From Alkalibacterium gilvum (lineage in GTDB: Bacteria > Bacillota > Bacilli > Lactobacillales > Carnobacteriaceae_A): a stretch of DNA of 48,345 nucleotides. Location of the stretch: the NCBI RefSeq assembly GCF_900109085.1, contig NZ_FNYW01000009.1, positions 1-48,345 on the forward strand, read 5' to 3'. Shown here piece by piece: positions 37,876 through 45,073 of the stretch (position 1 is the stretch's first letter; each line of letters begins with the position of its first letter). A program made the position numbers and the translations under genes. The notes under the pieces are model-generated. The model saw only the letters and a list, made by a program, of their open reading frames with translations, had not been told where the DNA came from and made no database searches.

Positions 37876-38625
37876 TTAAACATCATTTATCTCATTCAAA
37901 TAACTGCTAAGAAGATATTCGATTAAAAGTAAAGTAAATGGGAAAAATGTATTTGGCAATAAATTTCTATCATCAAGTTTATGTTGATCAGTAATTTTAA
38001 AATTTAGATCACTCAATTCACCTAAACGATTGACTGACTCTTTAGTAAAAGAAACAGTGTAAATCCCAGAATTTTTGGCAGTGTGCATTTTGTCCAACAC
38101 TCCTTGAGTTTCGCCGGATTTTGAAATGGCTACAAAAGCACCTATATTTTTTAAATTATTTTCTAAAACACCTATAGAATCTAAAGAAGTAGCAATGATC
38201 ACTTGTTTTCCTAATAGCAACAACTTCTTATATAAGTATTCTGCTGTGATTGCTGAAAACCCCGCTGCATAAATAAAAATGAATTTATCTTCTAATAGAA
38301 GGACTTTTTCTATAAAAGTGTCAACTTTATCTTTTGTATTATGCTTCATAATTAGTGAGCGATCAATTTTAAAAAAATCCAACTCTTCATCCACTTCTTC
38401 AGCATTAACTAATGGCAATAAATGATAGTATAAATCAATAAAACCTGTATATCCTAATTTTTTTGATAATCGTATAACACTTGCAGGTGAAGTGTAATTA
38501 TCTTTAGCTATCTGTCTAACACCTTTTTGAAGAACAGTATCCATATTATCTAAAATATAGGTAAGTAGGTGTTCATCCATCTCTGAAAGTGCTACTCCCT
38601 GAGTGATTTTTGTTATATCAATCAC
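37876..38625 (-). CDS. glvR: MurR/RpiR-family regulator of the alpha-glucoside operon
   Basis: This 249-residue regulator has an N-terminal RpiR helix-turn-helix (KGVRQIAKDNYTSPASVIRL and the following SKKLGYTGF, residues about 35-65). A SIS sugar-phosphate-binding domain follows, with FIFIYAAGFSAITAEYLYKK and VAISKSGETQGVLD around residues 125-190. It probably senses a phosphorylated sugar and controls glvC-glvA, like GlvR of B. subtilis, which is an activator. The start is GTG, with GGGGAG nine bases upstream. A terminator separates it from glvC, so it is a single-gene unit. Confidence 0.88.
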   Translation of the reverse strand: MIDITKITQGVALSEMDEHLLTYILDNMDTVLQKGVRQIAKDNYTSPASVIRLSKKLGYTGFIDLYYHLLPLVNAEEVDEELDFFKIDRSLIMKHNTKDKVDTFIEKVLLLEDKFIFIYAAGFSAITAEYLYKKLLLLGKQVIIATSLDSIGVLENNLKNIGAFVAISKSGETQGVLDKMHTAKNSGIYTVSFTKESVNRLGELSDLNFKITDQHKLDDRNLLPNTFFPFTLLLIEYLLSSYLNEINDV

Positions 38626-38726
38626 AGTTATCTTCTCCCCATTTTATATGTCATCATAAGTATAACTAAAATAACTAAAAATAAAAATATGAATAATAAA
38701 GCTAAAACGATTAATTAATTTTAGAC

Positions 38727-38896
38727 AAAAAAATACGGACAGTTTGGCCTGTCCGCATAGTTGCAACCTATAAAATTAGGTGAGGTTCACGTTCACAGCG
38801 TGAATGACTCCGATACCAACTTCCTGTTGTGATGGTTTAACATCTGTATCCTGCATGAAGTTTCCACAAACAGTGGAAACATTCGACTCATCGCAT
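38727..38896 (-). ncRNA. Candidate small RNA or leader RNA of about 170 nt
   Basis: An isolated transcription unit lies between the SGNH hydrolase and glvR genes. The promoter is upstream (38903-38931) and a strong terminator ends it: CGGACAG (38736-38742) with CTGTCCG (38749-38755), then seven U. In between are an 8-bp perfect hairpin (38860-38880), a GATAC/GTATC stem enclosing a GATG/CATC stem (38812-38850), and alternative TTCAC-type stems near 38786-38804. I could not match it to a riboswitch, T-box, 6S or SRP RNA. It could be a trans-acting RNA or an attenuated leader for glvR 100 bases downstream. A 26-codon frame (38776-38856) lies within it. Confidence 0.65.
38776..38856 (-). CDS. Possible 26-residue peptide inside the small RNA
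   Basis: An ATG at 38856 opens a 26-codon frame ending in TAA at 38776; the peptide begins MQDTDVKPSQQ and ends VIHAVNVNLT. The only upstream purine run (GTGGA) is weak and is part of an 8-bp hairpin, so translation would be poor or regulated. I do not recognise the peptide. It may be chance. Confidence 0.2.
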   Translation of the reverse strand: MQDTDVKPSQQEVGIGVIHAVNVNLT

Positions 38897-38902
38897 AAAA
38901 GT

Positions 38903-38931
38903 ATTATAGCATACTTTAGTTGACTTCACAA
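38903..38931 (-). promoter_or_regulatory. Near-consensus promoter of the 170-nt RNA
   Basis: On the minus strand -35 TTGTGA (38931-38926), 17-bp spacer ending in the extended TG motif (TGC), -10 TATAAT (38908-38903). The -35 overlaps the stop codon of the SGNH hydrolase gene. Confidence 0.85.
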
Positions 38932-39573
38932 TATTTTTTTATTGAGTACAGTTTCAAGCCATGCCTTTGCGATAAAACCATGACCGGCTATAGTCGGATG
39001 TACACCATCCTCACCAGTGTAGTAGCTGAACCCATCTTTTATTCCTTGTGCATTTAAAAGACCATCTAGCGGGATTATTTCTGTTTGATATTCCTTTGCC
39101 ATTTTCCTAACAATTTGAATGCGTGGATCCAGATCTTGACGCCAATCCATACGATTTTTTGGATAAGGAAGGACGAAAGGTTCCATTAGAATCACTCGTG
39201 CATCCGTACGTTGATGTAGAGATTTCAGTAAAAAACGATAATCCGCTTCAAATCTTACTCGTTCACTTTCCGTTACTAAATGTTTGTTATCTTGATTTTT
39301 CCATACATCATTTATACCGATTAGTAAGGTGACAATATCTGGTTGGCTCTCTAGACAATCTTTTTCCCATCTCTCCTTTAAGTCACTTAAGGTGTCTCCT
39401 CCTATACCTTTATTGATATAGGCAAGCCGCTTTTGGGGCATACTCGTTTGAAGATATCCAGAAATAAACAATGGAAATCCCCTTCCCAAATCTGCAGAGT
39501 CATTTCTGTCTCGACCACAATCCGTTATACTATCTCCAATAAACAACAACGTATCCTCACGCATTATTTTCAT
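38926..39573 (-). CDS. SGNH/GDSL-family hydrolase (esterase/lipase-like)
   Basis: This 215-residue esterase-type enzyme has block I LLFIGDSITDCGRD with the nucleophile Ser, block III LIGINDVW and block V DGVHPTIAGHGFIAKAW with the Asp and His of the triad. No signal peptide is seen, so it is probably cytosolic; substrates may be acetylated or acylated sugars. The ATG at 39573, eight bases after AAGGAG, is preferred; the frame is open for 26 more codons upstream, but they look non-coding. A cre-like site lies upstream. Confidence 0.88.
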   Translation of the reverse strand: MKIMREDTLLFIGDSITDCGRDRNDSADLGRGFPLFISGYLQTSMPQKRLAYINKGIGGDTLSDLKERWEKDCLESQPDIVTLLIGINDVWKNQDNKHLVTESERVRFEADYRFLLKSLHQRTDARVILMEPFVLPYPKNRMDWRQDLDPRIQIVRKMAKEYQTEIIPLDGLLNAQGIKDGFSYYTGEDGVHPTIAGHGFIAKAWLETVLNKKIL

Positions 39574-39620
39574 TATGGATGCTCCTTTATAAATTTTAAG
39601 CGCACTACATTTACATACAT

Positions 39621-39634
39621 TGAAAGCGATAAAA
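39621..39634. promoter_or_regulatory. cre-like site upstream of the SGNH hydrolase gene
   Basis: TGAAAGCGATAAAA matches the cre consensus TGWAANCGNTNWCA at all but one position. It lies about 50 bases before the start codon, compatible with CcpA control; this was not tested. Confidence 0.45.
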
Positions 39635-39801
39635 CAATTTAACTCCAACATCTTGACTTTATTTTCCTGGACTTTTAACTTTTCGTCAAGTAAAAAGTCA
39701 TTTACTAACTCTTAGTGAACAATTAGTAACCAATTAATGAGTAAAGGTTTACATACCTAATAACATAATAGATAAGTCGCAATCTTTTCATATATTTAGT
39801 A

Positions 39802-39830
39802 TTGACATCTCTTTTTGTATGCGCTATCAT
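39802..39830 (+). promoter_or_regulatory. Near-consensus promoter of the anti-SD small RNA
   Basis: TTGACA (39802-39807), 17-bp spacer, TATCAT (39825-39830) on the plus strand, with no protein gene downstream on that strand for 800 bases. No CiaR-type TTTAAG repeat is seen. Confidence 0.85.
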
Positions 39831-39836
39831 TATAAA

Positions 39837-39933
39837 TAGAAACACAGTTAGTAGCAATACTACTCGTTTTCTTTTTCATAAAATCATCTCCTTTCTATGC
39901 AGGCGCCTTTGCGGAAACAAAGGTGCTTTTTTT
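39837..39933 (+). ncRNA. Candidate csRNA-like small RNA with a 16S-tail (anti-Shine-Dalgarno) mimic
   Basis: An RNA of about 97 nt is predicted between a consensus promoter and a strong terminator. It has a small 5' stem-loop (AGTAG/CTACT, 39850-39864) and an unpaired pyrimidine-rich linker containing ATCATCTCCTTTCTA (39883-39897). The terminator hairpin follows (GCGCCTTTG with CAAAGGTGC, 39903-39926, then seven U). The linker differs by one base from the bacterial 16S rRNA 3' tail ATCACCTCCTTTCTA, so it can pair with Shine-Dalgarno regions; an upstream TTCAT adds complement to AUG. Streptococcal csRNAs share this layout (family knowledge). Confidence 0.72.
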
Positions 39934-39941
39934 GTATTTTT

Positions 39942-40322
39942 TTATTCTTCATAAATTTCTAGTGGTAACCCATCTGGATCCTTAAAAAACGTAAAGTGTT
40001 TCCCTGTATTTGCATCTACCCTTATCTCTTCACACTTTATTCCTTTTTTTTTAAGTCTTTTCACTGCTTTACTAACATTTTCCACACTAAAACAGAGATG
40101 TCTAAGTCCAGCTGCTTCGGGACTAGTCGGTCGTTTGGGAGGTGATGGAAACGAAAATAGTTCAATTTGACTCCCCCCTACTTTTAAATCACATTTATAT
40201 GACTTTCTTTCTTCTCTGTAAACTTCATTGATAATAGGAAATTCGAGTAATTCTGAGTAAAAATGTTTTGATTTTTTGTAATCACTCGCAATGATGGCCA
40301 CATGATGAATTGTGTTGAACAT
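39942..40322 (-). CDS. VOC (glyoxalase/bleomycin-resistance) family protein
   Basis: This 126-residue protein has the paired beta-alpha-beta-beta-beta modules of the VOC fold: N-terminal HHVAIIASDYKKSKHFYSEL and C-terminal FFKDPDGLPLEIYE. Metal ligands are His6 or 7, Glu54 (SQIELF), His in GLRHLCF and Glu in PLEIYE, as in small glyoxalase-I-like proteins. AAGGAGAG precedes the ATG. Exact substrate unknown; it may detoxify methylglyoxal or be a related enzyme. It is monocistronic, downstream of the tRNA-Leu terminator. Confidence 0.85.
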   Translation of the reverse strand: MFNTIHHVAIIASDYKKSKHFYSELLEFPIINEVYREERKSYKCDLKVGGSQIELFSFPSPPKRPTSPEAAGLRHLCFSVENVSKAVKRLKKKGIKCEEIRVDANTGKHFTFFKDPDGLPLEIYEE

Positions 40323-40370
40323 AATGTATCTCTCCTTAGCCTACTTAGTATTTATCTTATTAATTACTTA

Positions 40371-40410
40371 AAATAAAAAGGCAGTACCCAAAATCACTTT
40401 GGATACCGCC
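40371..40410 (-). terminator. Terminator after tRNA-Leu
   Basis: GGCAGTACCCAAA (40380-40392) pairs with TTTGGATACCGCC (40398-40410) through 13 pairs including two G-U, then UUUUUAUUUU on the minus strand. Confidence 0.9.
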
Positions 40411-40421
40411 TTTTACTCTTA

Positions 40422-40506
40422 TGCGCACGAGAAGACTCGAACTTCCACGGGGCATCTGCCCCACCAGCCCCTCAAGCTGGCGCGTCTACCATTCCGCCAC
40501 GTGCGC
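40422..40506 (-). tRNA. tRNA-Leu (anticodon GAG)
   Basis: This 85-nt class II tRNA has the acceptor stem GCGCACG/CGTGCGC and discriminator A. The D-arm is GCGGAATGGTAGACGC, the anticodon stem CCAGC/GCTGG with loop TTGAGGG (anticodon GAG), followed by a long variable arm and the T-arm GTTCGAGTC. The CCA is not encoded. It reads CUC/CUU leucine codons. It is transcribed alone from a consensus promoter. Confidence 0.96.
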
Positions 40507-40524
40507 TTTTAGCCTAACAAAAGT

Positions 40525-40553
40525 ATCTTATCAGTCTCGCTCGTGATTGTCAA
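40525..40553 (-). promoter_or_regulatory. tRNA-Leu promoter
   Basis: On the minus strand -35 TTGACA (40553-40548), 17-bp spacer, -10 TAAGAT (40530-40525): consensus -35 and spacing, typical of stable-RNA genes. Confidence 0.88.
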
Positions 40554-40657
40554 TATCCTTATTGTAAAATATGCATGATCGTTATGATTTCTGTTATTAT
40601 ATGTTAAAGTAAAAAAAGATTATATAGATTATAAATTCTAAAAGGAGAGACGTCAAA

Positions 40658-41266
40658 ATGATAAAGAATGTCGTATTTGATATGGGAAATGTTCTGATCA
40701 ACTATAAACCAGAAGCATTCATACAGTCTTTCACGTCAAATGAAAAACACCAGCAAATGTTATTAAATGAGATTTTTTATTCTGACTTATGGCAACGGTA
40801 TGACCGGGGTACGATTTCAAAAAATGAAATCATTAAGAAAGCCTCAACTAACCTGCCAGAAGCACTACATTCTTCCGTATCGGAAATCATGGATACATGG
40901 TACGAAAAAATGACCCCCATCTCCGAAATGGAAACGATTCTAGAACATCTTAAAGAAAATGAATACCAGCTCTTTTTATTTTCAAATGTCTCCCAAGATT
41001 TTAAATACATTAAACATATCGTTCCTGGTTTAAATTATTTCGATGGCTTATTTATTTCTTCAGACTGGAAAAGTCTTAAACCAGAAGAAGAACTCTATCA
41101 GAATTTCTTTGATCACTTTGACTTATTGCCGTCTGAATGCTTCTTTATTGACGATTTGGAGGCAAACATTAAAGCTGCTGCCACTTTCGGCATGAATGGT
41201 CACGTTTTTGATGGTGACATTTCGAAGCTAAAAAATCATTTCTATAAATCAAATATATATATTTAA
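40658..41266 (+). CDS. HAD-superfamily hydrolase (subfamily IA)
   Basis: This 202-residue phosphatase-like protein has motif I VVFDMGNVL with nucleophile Asp8, motif II LFSNVS, motif III KSLKP and motif IV FIDDLEANIKAA. The DxGNV variant of motif I is that of the YihX-type sugar-phosphate phosphatases. A helical cap lies in residues about 15-85. AAAAGGAGAG precedes the ATG. Substrate unknown. It is the only protein gene on the plus strand in this part; its terminator extends into the end of the convergent sprT-like gene. Confidence 0.9.
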   Translation: MIKNVVFDMGNVLINYKPEAFIQSFTSNEKHQQMLLNEIFYSDLWQRYDRGTISKNEIIKKASTNLPEALHSSVSEIMDTWYEKMTPISEMETILEHLKENEYQLFLFSNVSQDFKYIKHIVPGLNYFDGLFISSDWKSLKPEEELYQNFFDHFDLLPSECFFIDDLEANIKAAATFGMNGHVFDGDISKLKNHFYKSNIYI

Positions 41267-41271
41267 TAGTG

Positions 41272-41312
41272 ATAGACAGCCGATGAGTAAGGTCATTGGC
41301 TGTCTATTTTTT
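41272..41312 (+). terminator. Terminator of the HAD gene, inside the 3' end of the sprT-like gene
   Basis: ATAGACAGCCGATGA (41272-41286) pairs with TCATTGGCTGTCTAT (41292-41306), one wobble, then TTTTTT. The right arm encodes the last codons and stop of the convergent gene. Confidence 0.9.
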
Positions 41313-41757
41313 CAATAAGTTGGAATTTACCTTTACACTTGGCGCAGACAAATCTTTCTGTATTGAAACGACGTTGTCTTTTAGCCACTGCCCCACACCG
41401 AAGACACTGATATTTAAGAAGTCGTTTCTGTTCACTTTTCTCTATCAAGGACGGGGTATATCGTAAGCCACCCACTTTTTGAAGGAGTTGCTTGAATGCT
41501 TTATCCTTATGCTGATAACCATGACCACTCAAATGCAAGTGATAATGGCATAATTCGTGCTTTATAACTCCAATAAATGCGGTTTCCCCAGCTTTTTCTA
41601 AAACCTTTGGATTAAAGTCTAAATCATGTGTTTGAAGATGATACCGGCCCCCTGTCGTTTTTAATCGTTTATTAAATGTTGCCTTGTGATTGAACGGTCG
41701 ATCAAAATGTTGCAGAGAGACTTCTTCAACCAATTGTTGTAAATTTTCTGTTTCCAT
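41293..41757 (-). CDS. SprT-like zinc metalloprotease-fold protein
   Basis: This 154-residue protein has the zinc-binding HELCHYHLH motif (HExxH, residues about 66-74) and a C-terminal zinc ribbon (CLRCG and CAKC, residues about 116-142). Homologues are often annotated SprT or YdcK; the family is related to the SPRTN DNA-protein-crosslink proteases, but the bacterial role is not known. It lies directly downstream of tex, a neighbour pair also seen in other Firmicutes. The last three codons overlap the convergent terminator. Confidence 0.88.
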   Translation of the reverse strand: METENLQQLVEEVSLQHFDRPFNHKATFNKRLKTTGGRYHLQTHDLDFNPKVLEKAGETAFIGVIKHELCHYHLHLSGHGYQHKDKAFKQLLQKVGGLRYTPSLIEKSEQKRLLKYQCLRCGAVAKRQRRFNTERFVCAKCKGKFQLIEKIDSQ

Positions 41758-41769
41758 AAAGTTACCGCC

Positions 41770-41808
41770 TTTTATACAAAAGAGGCCAATATTTTTCTTG
41801 GCCTCTTT
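41770..41808 (-). terminator. Hairpin between tex and sprT-like gene
   Basis: AAAGAGGCCA (41778-41787) pairs with TGGCCTCTTT (41799-41808). On the minus strand it is followed by only TTGTATAAAAGG, so a partial terminator or attenuator is likely. Confidence 0.6.
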
Positions 41809-41817
41809 AATAACCTT

Positions 41818-43998
41818 TTATTTATTTGTATCTTCAATCATGCTGAGTGCGATACGACCTTTATTCAAATCTACAGAGTCGATCCAGACTTTGACGATAT
41901 CACCGACCGCAACAGCATTGCTTGGATGCTTAATGAAAGAATGACTTAATTTTGATATATGGACTAAGCCATCTTGTTTCACACCGATATCCACGAAGGC
42001 ACCAAAGTCAACAACGTTCCTTACTGTTCCTTCAAGTTCCATGCCTTCTTTTAAATCTTCCATTGTTAATACGTCTGTGCGTAATAGTGGCGCTGGCATA
42101 TCATCACGCATATCTCTTCCAGGAGCAACCAGTGCTTTTTTGATATCTTCGATTGTTTCAGCACCAAGTCCTGTTTCATCGCTTACCGATTCATCTTCAA
42201 CTAGTTCCAAACGGGCTTTTAAATCAGTTGATCCTAGACTCTCTTTTGTCAAGCCTGTCATTTCAATCATCTTTTTGGCTTCTTTATATGTCTCCGGGTG
42301 AATACCTGTATTGTCAAACGGCTCTTTACCGTCAGGAATACGAAGGAAACCAACAGATTGCTCAAAAGCTTTAGGTCCAAGTCGCTTCACTTTTTTTAGT
42401 TGAGAGCGATTAGTGAATTTACCGTTTTCTTCACGGTAGGTCACAACATTCTCAGCTGTCGTTTTAGTTAGACCTGAAATATGTTTCAATAAAGCTGCAC
42501 TGGCAGTATTAACATTTACGCCAACCTGGTTGACCACGACCTCGATGACAAAATCCAACTGATTACTTAATTTCTTCTGAGAAACATCATGCTGATACTG
42601 CCCCACACCGATAGCTTCCGGATCGATTTTGACAAGTTCAGCCAAAGGATCCTGTAGTCGCCTGGCAATACTAACGGCGCTTCGCTCTTCCACTTGTAAG
42701 TCAGGAAATTCACGACGCGCTTCCGTACTAGCTGAATAAACAGAAGCCCCGGCTTCGTTCACAATAACATAAGCCACTTTTTTATCTACTTCTTTAAGTG
42801 ACTGGGCAGTGAACGTTTCCGATTCACGACTCGCTGTTCCATTACCGATAGCAATAGTATCAACGTCATATTTTTTCACCATGTCCAGGAACTTTCCTTT
42901 GGCTTCATGGCGTTTAGCAGCTGAAGCCGGCTTATGTGGATAAATCACATCAATAGCCAAGACTTTTCCCGTCGCGTCAATAACTGCTAGCTTACAACCT
43001 GTCCGATAGGCAGGGTCCAATCCTAAAATGACTTGATCTTTTAAAGGCGCCTGCAAAAGCAGATTTTTAAGGTTCTCTCCAAAGACATTGATTGCCTGTT
43101 CTTCAGCTTTTTCAAAAAGGTCACTTCTTATTTCACGTTCGATTGCCGGTCCGATAAATCGTTTATAGGCATCACTTATTGCCTCTTTTACCTTTTCAAC
43201 CGCCTCTGTCAGTTCACCGTCAGGCAATTCCTGACGGTTCATGTAGCGATTGATGTAGTCCTCATCTACGTCAATACCGACCGAAAGAATGTCTTCCTTC
43301 TCTCCACGGTTCAAAGCTAGTATACGATGAGAAACCAGTGTATCCAAAGATTCTGAGTAATCATAGTACATCTCGAAGACGCCTTTTTCATCAGCCTCTT
43401 CATTTTTTGCTTTAGAAACGATTTCACCTTTATTGTAGGTGTATTCACGGATCCACTCACGATACGTTGGATTATCAGAAATGTATTCCGCTATGATTTC
43501 ATGAACGCCTGCCAAGGCCTCTTCTACTGATGCTACATCGTTTTCTTCGTCGACGTATTTTTCAGCCTCTTCGTTTAAAGGAGCAGTTGGATACGTCAGT
43601 ACCCATTCAGCTAAAGGTTCCAGTCCTCTTTCCTTTGCAATCGTTGCTTTGGTACGTCGTTTTTGTTTATAAGGACGGTACAGATCCTCCACACGCTGCA
43701 TCTGATTGGCAGCCTTTATTTCCTTTTCAAGTTCAGGCGTCAACTTGCCTTGTTCTTCAATGGAAGCCAACACGTCCGACTTACGTTTTTCAAGATTAGT
43801 CAGATAGGTGTGTCGCTCTTCAATCTCTCTGATTTGGACTTCATCCAATGAATCGGTCGCTTCTTTACGGTAACGAGCGATAAAAGGGACCGTATTCCCG
43901 TCATCCAGCAAATTCAGTACTGATGTGATCTGCTTTTTCGTGTATCCTTTTAAACCTTTGATCAGTAAATTTAATACGTATTTATCTTCTTCTGTCAA
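41818..43998 (-). CDS. tex: Tex-family RNA-binding transcription accessory protein
   Basis: This 726-residue protein has the whole Tex architecture. The N-terminal helix-turn-helix region holds VLNLLDDGNTVPFIARYRKE, and a YqgF/RNase-H-like domain holds ILGLDPAYRTGCKLAVID near 330. Helix-hairpin-helix motifs (VNVNTASAALLKHISGL, near 500) and a C-terminal S1 RNA-binding domain (GMELEGTVRNVVDFGAFVDIG, near 650) follow. It acts in transcription and RNA metabolism, with a role in toxin-gene expression in some species. Length is normal. The start is TTG after GGAG at a spacing of ten bases, suboptimal. Confidence 0.95.
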   Translation of the reverse strand: MTEEDKYVLNLLIKGLKGYTKKQITSVLNLLDDGNTVPFIARYRKEATDSLDEVQIREIEERHTYLTNLEKRKSDVLASIEEQGKLTPELEKEIKAANQMQRVEDLYRPYKQKRRTKATIAKERGLEPLAEWVLTYPTAPLNEEAEKYVDEENDVASVEEALAGVHEIIAEYISDNPTYREWIREYTYNKGEIVSKAKNEEADEKGVFEMYYDYSESLDTLVSHRILALNRGEKEDILSVGIDVDEDYINRYMNRQELPDGELTEAVEKVKEAISDAYKRFIGPAIEREIRSDLFEKAEEQAINVFGENLKNLLLQAPLKDQVILGLDPAYRTGCKLAVIDATGKVLAIDVIYPHKPASAAKRHEAKGKFLDMVKKYDVDTIAIGNGTASRESETFTAQSLKEVDKKVAYVIVNEAGASVYSASTEARREFPDLQVEERSAVSIARRLQDPLAELVKIDPEAIGVGQYQHDVSQKKLSNQLDFVIEVVVNQVGVNVNTASAALLKHISGLTKTTAENVVTYREENGKFTNRSQLKKVKRLGPKAFEQSVGFLRIPDGKEPFDNTGIHPETYKEAKKMIEMTGLTKESLGSTDLKARLELVEDESVSDETGLGAETIEDIKKALVAPGRDMRDDMPAPLLRTDVLTMEDLKEGMELEGTVRNVVDFGAFVDIGVKQDGLVHISKLSHSFIKHPSNAVAVGDIVKVWIDSVDLNKGRIALSMIEDTNK

Positions 43999-44200
43999 AA
44001 CGATTCATCTCCAATACTTTTGTTCACCTCACTTAGTTTATCATAAATTTTCTCAAAAATAGAGTGCTAACTTCTTAGTATCTTTCTTCACTGCTTATAG
44101 AAGACACGACTTTTGAAAGAGCTATTGGCTTTAATCCTAATAAGTGCATACTCGCGTGGTTGGAGTCAGCTGAGTTCGACATTCCACTTTTTCATCTACT
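43999..44200. other. Intergenic region upstream of tex
   Basis: I see no gene here. A weak minus-strand -10 TATGAT lies about 50 bases before tex. The motif GAGTGCTAA near 44062 matches one CIRCE half-site, but the other half is missing. Confidence 0.4.
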
Positions 44201-44236
44201 AAAAAAGAGTGAACCCAGAATCTGGCTTCACTCTTT
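44201..44236 (-). terminator. Terminator after the metallophosphoesterase pair
   Basis: AAAGAGTGAA with TTCACTCTTT arms (44204-44236) and inner CCAGA/TCTGG pairs, then TTTTTTAG on the minus strand. Confidence 0.9.
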
Positions 44237-45059
44237 AAATATCAAAGGTTACAATACTTCTTTCTAACTGATTTCTCAGGCGTTTATCTCTCCAATGTTT
44301 ACTGCTTCCTAAGCAAGGCGAGATAAAGGTTCTATCTTCTTCACTAATCACCTTCCTGAAATGAACATGCCCCATAATGCTATATTTTATAGATTCAAAG
44401 TCTTTATATACGGATTCATAACTTTTCGCCCCAAGAAAAGCATTGGCAAAATCATAAATACGATGCGGCAATGGGACAACAAACGCCTCATGCGTTGCAA
44501 CATGCGTCATTAATATAATGTTTTTATCTTTTACAGACTCCAAATCTTTATAAAGCTGATCCAGCATCTCTTTACTCACTTCTCTATCCTTTTGATGCCA
44601 GTCAACAAAGTGTAAATCATTCCACGAAGCAAAGCCGTATTTCTTTTTTTCAAACTGAGCTTCGGTATATTTTTCATGATTGCCATAGCCATAATCATAC
44701 CAGCCGGGGGTTCCAACGACTACCCAGTCTCGATTTAATTCATATGGCTTCCCTATGAGCGAGTATTCTTGCTTATTAAAAAACTGATTAATTTTATGAC
44801 TATCCGTAACCTCGTGGTCTTTAGCCCAGTAGTCATGATTCCCGGGAACGAACTTTACAACAATCCCGCTTTCATTCATTAGTTCCTCTATAAAAGCATG
44901 ACTTTCAAGATAGTGATTGGAGATATCTCCTGCAATGAGAAGTACATCCACAGCTTTCTCTTTCAGCATAGTCACGAGTATTGAGAGGGTTGTCTCACCT
45001 TCGTCAAAAATCCATTTATTTCGATCGATGTGTAAATCAGATACTGTACCTATTCTCAT
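44235..45059 (-). CDS. Calcineurin-like metallophosphoesterase
   Basis: This 274-residue phosphoesterase has all metal-site motifs: SDLHID near residue 7, IAGDIS near 43, VPGNHDYW near 74, MTHVATH near 180 and MGHVHF near 235. It is a cytosolic enzyme of unknown substrate, with no signal peptide. It follows the bis-nucleosyl-tetraphosphatase-like gene by 14 bases, so the two are an operon. Confidence 0.9.
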   Translation of the reverse strand: MRIGTVSDLHIDRNKWIFDEGETTLSILVTMLKEKAVDVLLIAGDISNHYLESHAFIEELMNESGIVVKFVPGNHDYWAKDHEVTDSHKINQFFNKQEYSLIGKPYELNRDWVVVGTPGWYDYGYGNHEKYTEAQFEKKKYGFASWNDLHFVDWHQKDREVSKEMLDQLYKDLESVKDKNIILMTHVATHEAFVVPLPHRIYDFANAFLGAKSYESVYKDFESIKYSIMGHVHFRKVISEEDRTFISPCLGSSKHWRDKRLRNQLERSIVTFDI

Positions 45060-45073
45060 GTTTACTATGAATC

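Noticed and set aside
38727-38931. 6S RNA, T-box, SRP RNA or RNase P
   Set aside because: No closing helix between the ends, no T-box AGGGTGG motif and no conserved SRP or RNase P core could be found by eye.
39755-39880. Minus-strand 25-codon frame after a perfect-looking AGAAAGGAGATGATTTTATG start region
   Set aside because: The apparent ribosome site is the mirror image of the anti-Shine-Dalgarno linker of the plus-strand RNA. The peptide is unremarkable and no minus-strand promoter is visible.
44060-44070. CIRCE (HrcA) site upstream of tex
   Set aside because: Only one half-site (GAGTGCTAA) is present; the opposite half at 9-bp spacing is missing.
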